Part shown: positions 1-7,922 of the stretch, one piece after another | How positions within the stretch are numbered: position 1 is the stretch's first letter | How the letters are laid out: the number at the start of each line of letters is the position of its first letter | Source of the DNA: Oscillospiraceae bacterium | GTDB lineage: Bacteria; Bacillota; Clostridia; Oscillospirales; Acutalibacteraceae | DNA: 48,614 nucleotides | Direction of reading: 5' to 3' | Assembly (NCBI GenBank): GCA_009784445.1 | Contig: WRBQ01000012.1 | Span: 1-48,614, forward strand | The notes under the pieces: generated by a model | The model's database searches: none | What the model was told of the DNA's origin: nothing | Seen by the model: only the letters and a program-made list of their open reading frames with translations | Translations under genes and position numbers: made by a program

Positions 1-916
1 GACGTTTGTGAAAACCAGCATTTTGGCTCACAATGCGGTTGACGGACTGGTTAAACTGGTTCAGCGCAGCGGTGCTGTTGTTCGCCACGCTAATCGGTGT
101 GGTTAGTACTCGGTCGGCTTGGCCATGTTGGGGCGGTGCCGTGGTGCCCGGCGGCGAGGTGATGATTGGGTTTCCGCCACCGCCGCCAGCCGTGGTCGTG
201 GGCGGGCGAGTTGTGGTTGTCGTGGTTTGGCCAGGCTGCGTTGTGCCGCCAGCTTGGGTGGTTGTCGTCGTGCCCGCAGGTGCGGTAGTGGTTTGCCCGG
301 GCTGCGTGGTCACCGGCGAGCCATCAGCGTTGGTGGCTGTGGTAGCCGTTGTGGTTTCCATGACCGTTGTCGCATCTGGGTCAATGTAGCCACCGTCCAC
401 CAAGCGTTGCATCACGTTTGCCGTCACGCTTTGCCGCAGCGTCGTCATGGGCACAACACGAGTCAGCTGTGCGCTGTCCACGTCATTGGCTGGCTCAAGC
501 GTCATGGCGTTGTTGGTGAATGCAACCTGCTCAAACTGGCCGCCGTTGCGGCGCAACGTTTGCCCTTCACTGTCGCGATAAAACGCAAGCGGCCGCTCAA
601 TTTCGCCCACCGGCACAAAGCTGCCGGCCTGGTAGCGAAACACGTCATACGTAAAGCCGCCACGTTCTTGGCGCACCAGCAACGCGGGCACATTGTTGCC
701 CTCAAGGTCGTACAGCAAAAACTCCGTATTGGCGAAGTCTTCACCAAACTCTTGCGCCAAGAAGTTTGCCAAGGCATCTTGCACATTGGCAGCCACTTCG
801 GCGGGTGCAGTGGTTTCTTCGGGTTCCTCAACGGCTGCGCTGCGGCAGCCAACGGCCACCAAAGCTAGGGTAGCCAGCATGGCCACGGCCAAGATAATTG
901 CAAAAACTCGTTTCAT
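1..916 (-). CDS. Secreted lipoprotein with Thr/Pro-rich linker, 3' end outside window
   Basis: The minus frame is open from ATG at 916 to the window edge, about 305 codons, with GAGGAGGAA just upstream. The N-terminus is a lipoprotein signal: MKR, a hydrophobic run, then a cysteine at residue 24 (VAVGC), followed by an acidic Glu/Thr stretch. A folded region (about residues 40-165) follows with phrases such as EFGEDFANTEFLLYDLEGN, then a low-complexity linker rich in Thr, Pro, Gly and Gln (about 180-255) of the kind that spaces a domain from the membrane or wall, then more sequence running off the edge. The fold is not recognised. It is probably membrane-anchored on the outer face. The C-terminal domain is not visible, so no function is assigned. 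Confidence 0.75.
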   Translation of the reverse strand, partial: MKRVFAIILAVAMLATLALVAVGCRSAAVEEPEETTAPAEVAANVQDALANFLAQEFGEDFANTEFLLYDLEGNNVPALLVRQERGGFTYDVFRYQAGSFVPVGEIERPLAFYRDSEGQTLRRNGGQFEQVAFTNNAMTLEPANDVDSAQLTRVVPMTTLRQSVTANVMQRLVDGGYIDPDATTVMETTTATTATNADGSPVTTQPGQTTTAPAGTTTTTQAGGTTQPGQTTTTTTRPPTTTAGGGGGNPIITSPPGTTAPPQHGQADRVLTTPISVANNSTAALNQFNQSVNRIVSQNAGFHKR

Positions 917-1002
917 CAGGGGATTCCTCCTCATTGGTCTGGATTTAAGTCGCTTCGCTGTGCGTTAATCGCGTTACATTAAAGGCGCAACGCTCTGCGT
1001 CT

Positions 1003-1031
1003 ATTATATCACGGTTGGCGCAAAATTGCAA
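1003..1031 (-). promoter_or_regulatory. Sigma-A type promoter of the lipoprotein gene
   Basis: On the minus strand TTGCAA (1031-1026), a 17-nt spacer and TATAAT (1008-1003) lie about 90 bp upstream of the lipoprotein ATG. A fragment of repeat family B (CGCTTCGCTGTG) sits in the leader at about 950-962. Confidence 0.7.
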
Positions 1032-1142
1032 GACTTGCCTGCGTGTAGCTCACAACTTCTCTGGTATTCTGTCGTAATTGCGCAACAAAAATCCTCACCT
1101 GCTCTTTAAATATGAATTATACATGAATAATCGCCATTTGCC

Positions 1143-1172
1143 TTGACAAGCCTCGCCAACCTGTGGTAAACT
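1143..1172 (+). promoter_or_regulatory. Sigma-A type promoter of the 1208 membrane protein gene
   Basis: TTGACA (1143-1148), an 18-nt spacer and TAAACT (1167-1172) precede AGGAGG (1195-1200) and ATG 1208. The promoter covers the upstream in-frame GTG at 1163, which rules that codon out as the start. Confidence 0.65.
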
Positions 1173-1207
1173 ATTATATGGAAAATAAGAATACAGGAGG
1201 ATATTTT

Positions 1208-3001
1208 ATGGCAGAAGTTCATGTTGGCAAAGGCAAAGGCGGCGGCAAGCGGCCGCGCGCGGTGGTTATCCCCCCCATGAAGGCTGGGCTGCGCATTGCG
1301 CTTTCGCTGGTCGGCTCGTTGCTCACGGCCATTATCGCGTTTTTCTTTATGATGCCCGCCATCAACTTTCGTTCACCGGATTTCTACGCTTACCTGCTGC
1401 TCGTGATTGTCTCATTTGTGGTGCTGCTTTACCTATTCAGCAACGCCAGCAAACAAGCAGAGTTCATGCCTTGGGTCAAACGCACGTCCATGCCCGCCAT
1501 TGCCATCGCATTGGTCATTGCGCTGTTCTTTGGCGCAGCTTGGGTGTTTTCGTCGCCGTTTTTCCTCGCCCGGCGCTATCACCAAATCATGCCCGTGCAA
1601 GAACTAACCTTCGCCGAAGAAATCGACGAAGTTGACTTTGGCCTGCTGCCCAAAATCGACGAAGCAGCCGCGCGCATCATCGCCGAAACCACACTGGGCG
1701 AACTCATCGACGTGGTATCACAGTTCGAGCTAAGCCAAAATAGCACACAAATTGTATACAACGGCCGCCCCGTGCGCGTGTTCCCCTTGGCTTACGTAGA
1801 CGCCATTCGCTGGATCAACAACACCAGCACCGGCCTGCCTGGCTTTGTTATGGTCTATATGGACGACAGAACTTCCGAGTTCCACCGCTTAGACCAAGGG
1901 CAGTATATCCGCTTCACCGACGAAGAGCACTTCTTCCGTCTGTTGCAGCGTCACCTGCGCCTGCGCTTCCCCACCTATCTGCTGGGCACCGCCAGCTTTG
2001 AAATCGACAACGACCGCAACCCCTATTGGGTGGTGCCGCGCCTGAACCGTACCGTGGGCTTGGTTGGCGGCGAAGATGTCATTGGCGTGCTGTTGGTGAA
2101 CGCCGTCACCGGTGACATCACCGAATATGATCTGGCCGATGTACCCGAGTGGGTTAACCGCGTTTACAATGCCTCGCTGCTGCGCCAGCAGTTCAACTGG
2201 TTCGGCCTGTATGGCGAAGGCTTTTGGAACTCCATTCTGGGTCAACGCGGCGTTTGGCAAGCCACCCCCAACTACAACTATCTCATTCAACGCAATGACG
2301 TGTATATGTACTCCGGCGTGTCCGCAGCCGGCGGCGCCGAACACTCCATCATCGGCTTTGTATTGGTCAACCAGCGCACGCGTGAGGCACACTTCTATCA
2401 AATCGCCGGCGCGGCAGAAACCTTTGCACAAAATGCCGCACAGGGTGCCGTGCAAGCGCATGGTTGGCGCGCCACGCATCCGCTGCTCATCAACGTGTCG
2501 GGTCACGCCACCTACTTCATGGCTCTCAAAGACAACAACAACAACGTGCAAGGTTTTGCCATGACCAACGTGGAGCAATTCAACCTCATCAACGTGTGGG
2601 CCGAAAGCCTGGATGTCGCCATTGAACGCTATCTAGTCGCCCTAGAAGCACACGGTCTTGACGTTAACCCCGACTCCCCCTATTACGCCATCACCCCCAA
2701 CATGACCTCCGGCGCCATCGCCAGCATCCGCCAAGTGCACATTGGCGGCACAACCAACCTGCTCATTCGTCTGCAGGGCGACAGCGCCTACTACCGCATG
2801 GCCGTCACCAACAGCAACGTATATCTTGCGCTGCTTAACGTGGGTGATGTCATCACCATCACCTCCGCCATGGATGCAGAAATCACCGGCAATGTCATCC
2901 CAGCTACCTCCATTGCGCTGGGTGCCGTGGTGCTTGAGCCTCCCGTGGCTGACTACGATGCCTATCCCATCGTAGACAACGACACGCAGCCCGAAGAATA
3001 A
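1208..3001 (+). CDS. Membrane protein with large extracytoplasmic domain, unknown function
   Basis: A 597-residue protein. After a basic Gly/Lys-rich N-terminus there are three hydrophobic segments (about residues 28-48, 55-75 and 92-113), then about 480 mostly soluble residues, presumably outside the cell. The soluble part contains repeated-looking phrases (GFVMVYMDD, GVLLVNAVTGDI, GFVLVNQRTREAHFY), each a beta hairpin that could report a small recurring domain. I do not recognise a named family; similar Clostridia proteins are usually annotated as hypothetical. Start chosen at 1208 because AGGAGG lies 7 nt upstream and the promoter overlaps the earlier GTG. The gene is alone, with its own promoter and a terminator at 3016. 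Confidence 0.85.
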   Translation: MAEVHVGKGKGGGKRPRAVVIPPMKAGLRIALSLVGSLLTAIIAFFFMMPAINFRSPDFYAYLLLVIVSFVVLLYLFSNASKQAEFMPWVKRTSMPAIAIALVIALFFGAAWVFSSPFFLARRYHQIMPVQELTFAEEIDEVDFGLLPKIDEAAARIIAETTLGELIDVVSQFELSQNSTQIVYNGRPVRVFPLAYVDAIRWINNTSTGLPGFVMVYMDDRTSEFHRLDQGQYIRFTDEEHFFRLLQRHLRLRFPTYLLGTASFEIDNDRNPYWVVPRLNRTVGLVGGEDVIGVLLVNAVTGDITEYDLADVPEWVNRVYNASLLRQQFNWFGLYGEGFWNSILGQRGVWQATPNYNYLIQRNDVYMYSGVSAAGGAEHSIIGFVLVNQRTREAHFYQIAGAAETFAQNAAQGAVQAHGWRATHPLLINVSGHATYFMALKDNNNNVQGFAMTNVEQFNLINVWAESLDVAIERYLVALEAHGLDVNPDSPYYAITPNMTSGAIASIRQVHIGGTTNLLIRLQGDSAYYRMAVTNSNVYLALLNVGDVITITSAMDAEITGNVIPATSIALGAVVLEPPVADYDAYPIVDNDTQPEE

Positions 3002-3015
3002 CCCAACCAAGCAAA

Positions 3016-3050
3016 CAACCGGCTGCTAACTGGCAGCCGGTTGTGGTTTT
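3016..3050 (+). terminator. Intrinsic terminator after the 1208 gene
   Basis: Perfect 11-bp stem (CAACCGGCTGC / GCAGCCGGTTG) with a 6-nt loop, followed by GTGGTTTTATTT, 15 bp after the stop codon. Confidence 0.85.
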
Positions 3051-3573
3051 ATTTCGTTGCGCGAATAATGTCTGCCATATCCCGATCTTCGTTCAGCGGG
3101 AATAGATGTTCTGCAATAATTTTCGGTAGTTTCAACAACGCCACAATAACAGTTGCTGCACCACCACCCGCGACAGATAAAATTGCGCCTATGTTGTTTT
3201 CTGCGTCAATTACAACGGTGTATCCATCCATGAACGGCAGTGTGAGTTCCCAACGAGCTTGCGTGAGCAACAGCACAAGACATAACAGAACAAAGCCGCC
3301 AACAATTGCGAATAAAATACTCGTAACTGTCCAAAAAAACACTTTTTTGTAATAATGATTGCCGCGGCTCTTTTCGATATAGTTTTCTTTGAATGCCACT
3401 ACAATATTATTGTACTCGGTGCTTTGCCTGATTTTTTGTTCTTCATGTCGCGTTTCGATCGATGGCGTTGTGGATTTAGCTTTAGCAGCCGTGCACTGAG
3501 CTGGAAGCGCGGTTGAGCTATCTTGTCCATTATCTGGATAAGGCTCAAAGGGCGGCAAGTCTCTATGCAGCAA
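3049..3573 (-). CDS. Two-TM protein, candidate toxin partner of the Panacea protein
   Basis: About 174 residues from a TTG start at 3573, or 184 from ATG 3603. The N-terminal half is polar. Two hydrophobic segments follow (VFFWTVTSILFAIVGGFVLL and IGAILSVAGGGAATVIVALL), then a short tail LPKIIAEHLFPLNEDRDM. It overlaps the end of the Panacea-domain gene, so the two are translationally coupled. ATG 3603 has no Shine-Dalgarno and would overlap by 41 bp; TTG 3573 is preceded by GGGAGGG and overlaps by 11 bp, so I prefer TTG. Panacea (DUF4065) proteins are known antitoxins encoded next to very varied toxins, some of them membrane proteins. Toxicity here is inferred from position and topology, not from homology. 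The gene is AT-richer than its surroundings, suggesting transfer. Confidence 0.7.
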   Translation of the reverse strand: MLHRDLPPFEPYPDNGQDSSTALPAQCTAAKAKSTTPSIETRHEEQKIRQSTEYNNIVVAFKENYIEKSRGNHYYKKVFFWTVTSILFAIVGGFVLLCLVLLLTQARWELTLPFMDGYTVVIDAENNIGAILSVAGGGAATVIVALLKLPKIIAEHLFPLNEDRDMADIIRATK

Positions 3574-4048
3574 AGAAAACCCTCCCGTCCTCCACAATAT
3601 CATCTAACGATAACGGTTGATTGTGCGCTGCTTTTTCCCAAGCTGTCTCATAATTTTCTATAATGTCTCCATGAGTCAAACCCACCAAAAAACTTGCTGT
3701 CTGCGTTCCATAAAGCTTTATCACGTCAAAAAAGGCCTTGCGAAAACGCTCATCGGTCTTCATCACTTTGCTTATGGAACCATCATCGTTGCGATAAATT
3801 GAAACCGGTTGACTTCCGTGCTTCTTAAAGTTATGATAGACACTAACAAACACAGGCCCATTTTGCCATCTCACAGGGCATTCATCAAAAGGTATTAGTT
3901 CGTTTTCACCGCTCACTTTGCTCAAGTACGCGAATCGCGCGAAAAATAGGTAAAGTAACTTTTGCAACTCTAAATGGGTAATGCGTATACTCTCCCAGTC
4001 TCCCCATTCGATAATATTATTTGCATAAATTGATGGCAGATTATTCAT
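3563..4048 (-). CDS. Panacea-domain (DUF4065, SocA-like) protein, probable antitoxin
   Basis: 161 residues with the hallmark Panacea pattern: THLELQKLLYLFFARFAYLS near residue 24-43, then the WQNGPVFVSVYHNFKKHG segment around residue 61, matching the family's KLQKLLY...GPV...VY signature. It is close to the usual family length and complete. A strong AGGAGGT ribosome site sits 6 nt before ATG 4048. Panacea proteins neutralise toxins encoded in the same operon, and here the downstream overlapping gene is a small two-TM protein. The pair is AT-rich compared with the flanking genes. Family assignment is fairly firm; the role as an antitoxin is inferred from family and gene pairing. Confidence 0.8.
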   Translation of the reverse strand: MNNLPSIYANNIIEWGDWESIRITHLELQKLLYLFFARFAYLSKVSGENELIPFDECPVRWQNGPVFVSVYHNFKKHGSQPVSIYRNDDGSISKVMKTDERFRKAFFDVIKLYGTQTASFLVGLTHGDIIENYETAWEKAAHNQPLSLDDIVEDGRVFFAA

Positions 4049-4093
4049 ATAGCACCTCCTACTTCCATTATATCATGTTTGTCAAGTATTGAA

Positions 4094-4124
4094 CACAAAA
4101 AAAGACGTAGCTAAAGCTACGTCT
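4094..4124 (-). terminator. Terminator of the small 4138-4314 gene
   Basis: Read on the minus strand, a perfect 10-bp stem (AGACGTAGCT / AGCTACGTCT) with a 2-nt loop is followed by a run of T residues (plus-strand A-run at 4097-4103). It lies 14 bp after the stop codon. Confidence 0.85.
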
Positions 4125-4137
4125 CATGCTTGTGCGT

Positions 4138-4314
4138 TTAGCCAATGGTTTCCAGCACGTTGCCCACGGTTTTCATTGCTTTGTTAAAGCCTTTTTTCAA
4201 ATTGCGTTGGTAGTGCGGCTGGCGCGCCACGGCGCTGCCCACAAGTCCAACTGCGCCGCCAACGGCCATGCCGATGCCCACGCCTTTGATAATTTTTGCG
4301 CTTTTGTGTGCCAT
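4138..4314 (-). CDS. Small conserved-type protein with one hydrophobic glycine-rich segment
   Basis: 58 residues from ATG 4314, which has GAAAGGGGAG 8 nt upstream; the longer reading from 4374 lacks a ribosome site. The sequence is basic, with a glycine-rich hydrophobic stretch (GVGIGMAVGGAVGLVGSAVA) and a basic amphipathic C-terminal half (KGFNKAMKTVGNVLETIG). Clostridia carry many uncharacterised small proteins of this shape. A single membrane insertion is possible. No function is assigned. Confidence 0.75.
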   Translation of the reverse strand: MAHKSAKIIKGVGIGMAVGGAVGLVGSAVARQPHYQRNLKKGFNKAMKTVGNVLETIG

Positions 4315-4483
4315 AATTTTTACTCCCCTTTCGTTAATGTGCAAGCTTATCTTGCCCGCAGCACGGCACAGCATACTAGTGAAAAATCTGGCAACACCCT
4401 GCAGAAGAAATTTATGCTAACACGACACACAGTTGTCATCTTTTGTGTGATATCATTGGTTCAAAAACATGGAGGATTAAATC

Positions 4484-5665
4484 ATGAACAACGTAACCAT
4501 TCGTGAGCTGGAAGAAAAGGAGATTGAGACGATGGAATATAAATATCATTGCCAACATGCGGCAGAGTTGATTGCCAACTCTATGTTGCCTGTCCCGGAG
4601 GATTATCCTCTTGCTAATGGATTGCCGGACGATTTCATAGAGCATTTCACACAATTGCGTAATCTTATCAAAGATATATACTTAGACATGGCAAAACAGC
4701 CGGAAGCCTATGGCTTAGTTTTAACGGATTACAACTTACAATCGGCAGATAAAAAATCAAAGGAATACGCTCTAGCAATGAAGTCGAAAAATTCCGTAAA
4801 CAGACTTCCCGACACATTGTTCCGCCTATCACAAAACGGCGAGGTGCATAATCATCAGTTGATTGTTTCATTGCCGAGTTTTAAGGAATCGCTAAAGCAA
4901 ACGGCGACATATGGGTTAAGTGCTGTTACGAAGTATGAGTTGATTTTATCCCGGCTTGTTGATTTTGGGTTTTCTATTTCCGGTTTTAACGGCAAACCCT
5001 TTGCTAAAACAGTAGATTCATTCACAGTTGAATATCCTGATACGCCTGAATTAATTGATACGCTCAAAACATTTTGTGATTTGTGGCATGAAAATAAAAT
5101 CCGTCAGCAGCAAGAAGCACCAGCTCTTGTAGCGTCTAGGGTCAAACCTGCTCTGCATTATGGTGGTCATATGAATTTTGACTTTAGGTTTACGGCTGAC
5201 CAAGATAAAATTCTCATGTGTGAGTGGATTAGGTGCGAATTGCAATCACAAGGCTACTCCGAAGATAGAATTTGCTTCTACACCGCATTTTACGATTATT
5301 CCATAAAATACACAGATATGCAATATAATGGGGATTATTATGTCAACGCTAAGCGCATTGTGCATCTAGGATATAAATGTTTAAGATTAATTCTTAAAAA
5401 CCCGAACAATTACATGGACGAAATTACAACAATGCCGGAAGTTATACGTGATGTCTTTGCTAATATGCATTGCCGTTTTTGCAATTTTCAAGGAGCTACG
5501 AAGGAACATTGTAAATTCCAGTTTCATTGGACGTATAATGATGCCCCAAGAGCCGGATGCGCTCATACTTGCTTTATTTTTCCCGATAACGATGCTACAC
5601 TCGTGCCGTATTATTGGCGGTTGCTAGAGTTGGAATATGACATTAACATGGAGGACCAAGTTTAA
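4484..5665 (+). CDS. Unknown AT-rich gene that carries the start of the next gene
   Basis: 393 residues from ATG 4484 (GGAGGA 7 nt upstream), not recognised. The first 13 residues, MNNVTIRELEEKE, nearly copy the start of the following acetyltransferase (MNNVIIRELEEKD), and the DNA match extends into the ribosome site; from residue 17 on the sequence is unrelated. A second in-frame start at 4532 has its own AAGGAG 9 nt upstream and may be the ancestral start. The C-terminal part (about residues 330-365) holds a Cys/His cluster with HCRFCNF, EHCKF and GCAHTCF, a possible metal site. Base composition is much more AT-rich than in the genes downstream, which points to transfer. It ends in TAATG, overlapping the next gene by one base. 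Confidence 0.75.
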   Translation: MNNVTIRELEEKEIETMEYKYHCQHAAELIANSMLPVPEDYPLANGLPDDFIEHFTQLRNLIKDIYLDMAKQPEAYGLVLTDYNLQSADKKSKEYALAMKSKNSVNRLPDTLFRLSQNGEVHNHQLIVSLPSFKESLKQTATYGLSAVTKYELILSRLVDFGFSISGFNGKPFAKTVDSFTVEYPDTPELIDTLKTFCDLWHENKIRQQQEAPALVASRVKPALHYGGHMNFDFRFTADQDKILMCEWIRCELQSQGYSEDRICFYTAFYDYSIKYTDMQYNGDYYVNAKRIVHLGYKCLRLILKNPNNYMDEITTMPEVIRDVFANMHCRFCNFQGATKEHCKFQFHWTYNDAPRAGCAHTCFIFPDNDATLVPYYWRLLELEYDINMEDQV

Positions 5666-6312
5666 TGAACAACGTGATCATTCGTGAGCTGGAAGAAAAG
5701 GATCTGCCTGCACTTAAATCGCTGATTGTAGAGGCATTCGGCGAAGGCTGGAATCTTGCCCGCTTTGACCAAAGCGAGGAGTATTTTCACGCATTGTTAG
5801 ATCTCTATCAAAGCATGTTTCTCAATTCCAGCACATTCGGCAAAGTCGCAGAGTTAGATAGCGAAGTCGTTGGGGCCGCGCTAGCTTCAGCAAAAGGCGA
5901 GCCAACAAAGTTTAGGCAATGGCAGGCCGACATGGCCCCAAACACGCTTGCCTTGCTGGCCGCCCCACAGGCCGAACGCAACGACATCGTGGAGCATTTG
6001 TCGGTGTCATTCCAAGCCATCGGCCAGCTGCTTGAAAGCCGGGTCGACGCCTACGATGGCAGCTTGGAATTCATCGCAGTGGCGCAACAAGCGCAAGGCT
6101 TGGGCATTGGTAACATGCTATGGAACGAAGCCCTTGCCTACCTTAATGCTAAATCTGTGCAGTCCATCTATCTCATCACAGATTCCGCCTGCAATCTTGG
6201 TTTTTACGACCACAACGGCTTCTCAAACGTCGCCGCGCAAGACGCCATCTACAACTACAGCACAGGGCAAAAACGCTCAACTGTGTTTGTGTATGACTAT
6301 CAACTATCATAA
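5665..6312 (+). CDS. GNAT family N-acetyltransferase
   Basis: 215 residues. The acetyl-CoA binding signature is at about residues 137-160: EFIAVAQQAQGLGIGNML fits motif A (Q-x-x-G-x-G/A), and the ending NLGFYDHNGFSNV is the usual beta-5 region (FY.k.GF) of GNAT proteins. The family transfers an acetyl group from acetyl-CoA to an amine; the substrate cannot be told. The start codon overlaps the upstream stop (TAATG), so the two are translationally coupled. Its 5' end is duplicated upstream at 4465-4521. Confidence 0.85.
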   Translation: MNNVIIRELEEKDLPALKSLIVEAFGEGWNLARFDQSEEYFHALLDLYQSMFLNSSTFGKVAELDSEVVGAALASAKGEPTKFRQWQADMAPNTLALLAAPQAERNDIVEHLSVSFQAIGQLLESRVDAYDGSLEFIAVAQQAQGLGIGNMLWNEALAYLNAKSVQSIYLITDSACNLGFYDHNGFSNVAAQDAIYNYSTGQKRSTVFVYDYQLS

Positions 6313-6330
6313 TGCAAAAAGGAGCTACCC

Positions 6331-6882
6331 ATGAAAAAATTATTCGTCCTGATGCTCGCGCTTGCCCTGCTGGGCGCGTGCGCCGCACCTGCGGTGGTGG
6401 AAACAACCACCACGCAAGCCACCCTGCCGCCCAACGAGCCCATCGAACTCACCCTAACCATGCAAAACACACGCGATGACGTGGACGCCGACTTCATCTT
6501 TGATTTTGGCGAGCACGAGCGTTTTCCCAACCTTGATGGATGGATTGTGCGCACAACCGCGCCAATCTATAACGTGCGCCTGTTTCAGCTTGAGATTACC
6601 TTTGGTGGCCTTGAATACGATTATATCTACAGGCCGATAGAGGATTTTCCGACCATCGCAACGCTAATCCCCAATCAAACCTTGCTGCTGGAAAACTACA
6701 TCACCGTTGGGCTGGGCAGCTCCATGGCATTTGGGTTTGAAGATGCCAACGGCAATGCGCGCATGTTTGAGTTTCATTTGTATATGTGGGGAGCTGCGGG
6801 AGAAATAGACGGCGAACCCGTTGCGCCTTACTATACCTTGCGGGAAATCGCCCACTACTCAAGAGCGCCCTGGACAGAGTAG
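6331..6882 (+). CDS. Small lipoprotein, unknown function
   Basis: 183 residues with a clear lipoprotein signal peptide (MKKLFVLMLALALLGACAAP, lipobox LGAC, lipidated Cys 17), followed by a short Thr-rich linker and a probably beta-rich domain (IELTLTMQNTRDDVDADFIF). Such an Ig-like or BsuPI-like domain would face outward on the membrane, but I cannot name it with confidence. AAAGGAGC precedes the ATG by 8 nt and the gene lies 18 bp after the acetyltransferase, so it is probably co-transcribed. Confidence 0.8.
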   Translation: MKKLFVLMLALALLGACAAPAVVETTTTQATLPPNEPIELTLTMQNTRDDVDADFIFDFGEHERFPNLDGWIVRTTAPIYNVRLFQLEITFGGLEYDYIYRPIEDFPTIATLIPNQTLLLENYITVGLGSSMAFGFEDANGNARMFEFHLYMWGAAGEIDGEPVAPYYTLREIAHYSRAPWTE

Positions 6883-6895
6883 GAGAAAACTTTCC

Positions 6896-7123
6896 ATGAA
6901 GAAACTACTCATCATTAAAATCCTGCGGGGAGTGATACTCCCCGCCTATAACGGTCATGTTATGGGCGTGCGTAATACGCTCGCGTGCTCTCGGCGAGTG
7001 AGTGCGCGTAGCACGCGCACCCTGCCGTACATCGTTTTAGGCGGCGCGTATCACGCGGCGCATCTTCTATCACCACGCCATCAAAATCTCGGGCGGCAGG
7101 TTGGCGACCCTGCAATATGTTAA
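6896..7123 (+). pseudogene. Signal-peptide start interrupted by repeat sequence
   Basis: ATG 6896 follows AGGAGAAAAC and begins MKKLLIIKI, the same first five codons (ATGAAGAAACTACTC) as the next gene at 7142. Directly after it the DNA becomes palindromic repeat (TGCGGGGAGTGATACTCCCC, then GCGTAATACGCTCGCG and GGCGGCGCGTATCACGC), related to the repeat at 23654-23720. The rest of the open frame reads through repeat and looks non-natural. Most likely the remnant of a small secreted-protein gene cut by repeat insertion; it could also be a short expressed peptide. Confidence 0.4.
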
Positions 7124-7141
7124 CGTCGAAAGGAATCTGTC

Positions 7142-7411
7142 ATGAAGAAACTACTCGCTCTGTTGCTTGCGCTTGTCGTTTTGTGTTCAGTTTTCGCCTT
7201 ATCCGCAGCAGCTAGCGGCGGTCCACAACCTGTGTGCGAATGCTGCCGCCCATGGTTATGGCACTATCCTTACGGTTCACCGCTCAATTATGGCATACGC
7301 CTACAGGGTAGGCTCATCTGGCTGTTTGATGTAGCCACCGTTTTGCTTGTAACGCTGTGCCCGTCATTGCTGTCATTGCCGTATGGTTGGCACGACGCAC
7401 GAAGTTCATAG
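7142..7411 (+). CDS. Small secreted protein of unknown function
   Basis: 89 residues: a typical signal peptide with AXA-like cleavage site (LSAAAS, about residue 24), then a short Cys- and Trp-containing stretch (CECCRPWLWHYPYG) and a second hydrophobic segment (WLFDVATVLLVTLCPSLLSL). AAAGGAA lies 7 nt before the ATG. The first 15 nt match those of the broken gene at 6896, so the two starts may be paralogous. No family is recognised. Confidence 0.55.
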   Translation: MKKLLALLLALVVLCSVFALSAAASGGPQPVCECCRPWLWHYPYGSPLNYGIRLQGRLIWLFDVATVLLVTLCPSLLSLPYGWHDARSS

Positions 7412-7422
7412 AAAGGTAACTC

Positions 7423-7917
7423 ATGCAACACTTCCAACTCAACCTCGTGCTCGTCGAGCCTGAAATCCCCCAAAACACCGGCAATATTGCCCGCACCTGC
7501 GCAGCCACCGGCGCACGCCTGCATCTGGTGGAGCCCATGGGCTTTCGCGTAGACAACGCCAAGCTCAAGCGCGCAGGACTCGACTACTGGCACATGCTGG
7601 ACATCACCTATCACAACAGCTTGGCCGACTTTTTCGCCAACACGCCCGGGCCGTACTACTACTTCAGCTCGCGAGCACAGCAGGCGCACAGCGCGGTGAA
7701 CTACCCGCCGCAAGTCTATCTACTGTTTGGCAAAGAGACCCTCGGCTTGCCCGATGACCTAGTGCAAGCGAACTTGCAGCATGCCTTGCGCTTGCCCATG
7801 CTGCACGATGCCCGCTGCCTGAACCTGTCGAACTCCGTTGCCGTGGCGGCCTACGAAGTGCTGCGACAGTGGGGCTACCCCGGGCTTACGCAGTGCTCGG
7901 ATTATTTTGGAGGATAG
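7423..7917 (+). CDS. trmL: tRNA (cytidine/uridine-34 2'-O)-methyltransferase TrmL
   Basis: 164 residues, standard length for TrmL/CspR, a minimal SPOUT methyltransferase that methylates the 2'-O of the wobble base of tRNA-Leu using S-adenosylmethionine. Visible family motifs are LVEPEIPQNTGNIARTCAAT (residues 10-29), LVEPMGF (motif 1), LFGKETLGLP and LNLSNSVAVAAYE near the C-terminus, which form the knotted SAM site. AAAGGTAAC precedes the ATG. It begins a run with the unknown gene at 7923 and recF, all closely spaced. Confidence 0.95.
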   Translation: MQHFQLNLVLVEPEIPQNTGNIARTCAATGARLHLVEPMGFRVDNAKLKRAGLDYWHMLDITYHNSLADFFANTPGPYYYFSSRAQQAHSAVNYPPQVYLLFGKETLGLPDDLVQANLQHALRLPMLHDARCLNLSNSVAVAAYEVLRQWGYPGLTQCSDYFGG

Positions 7918-7922
7918 AGATT

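Noticed and set aside
119-868. 249-codon plus-strand open frame at the left edge
   Set aside because: The minus strand encodes a clear lipoprotein with ribosome site and promoter; the plus frame is compositionally unnatural.
1163-1207. GTG start at 1163 for the membrane protein
   Set aside because: It lies within the promoter and has no ribosome site, whereas ATG 1208 has AGGAGG at good distance.
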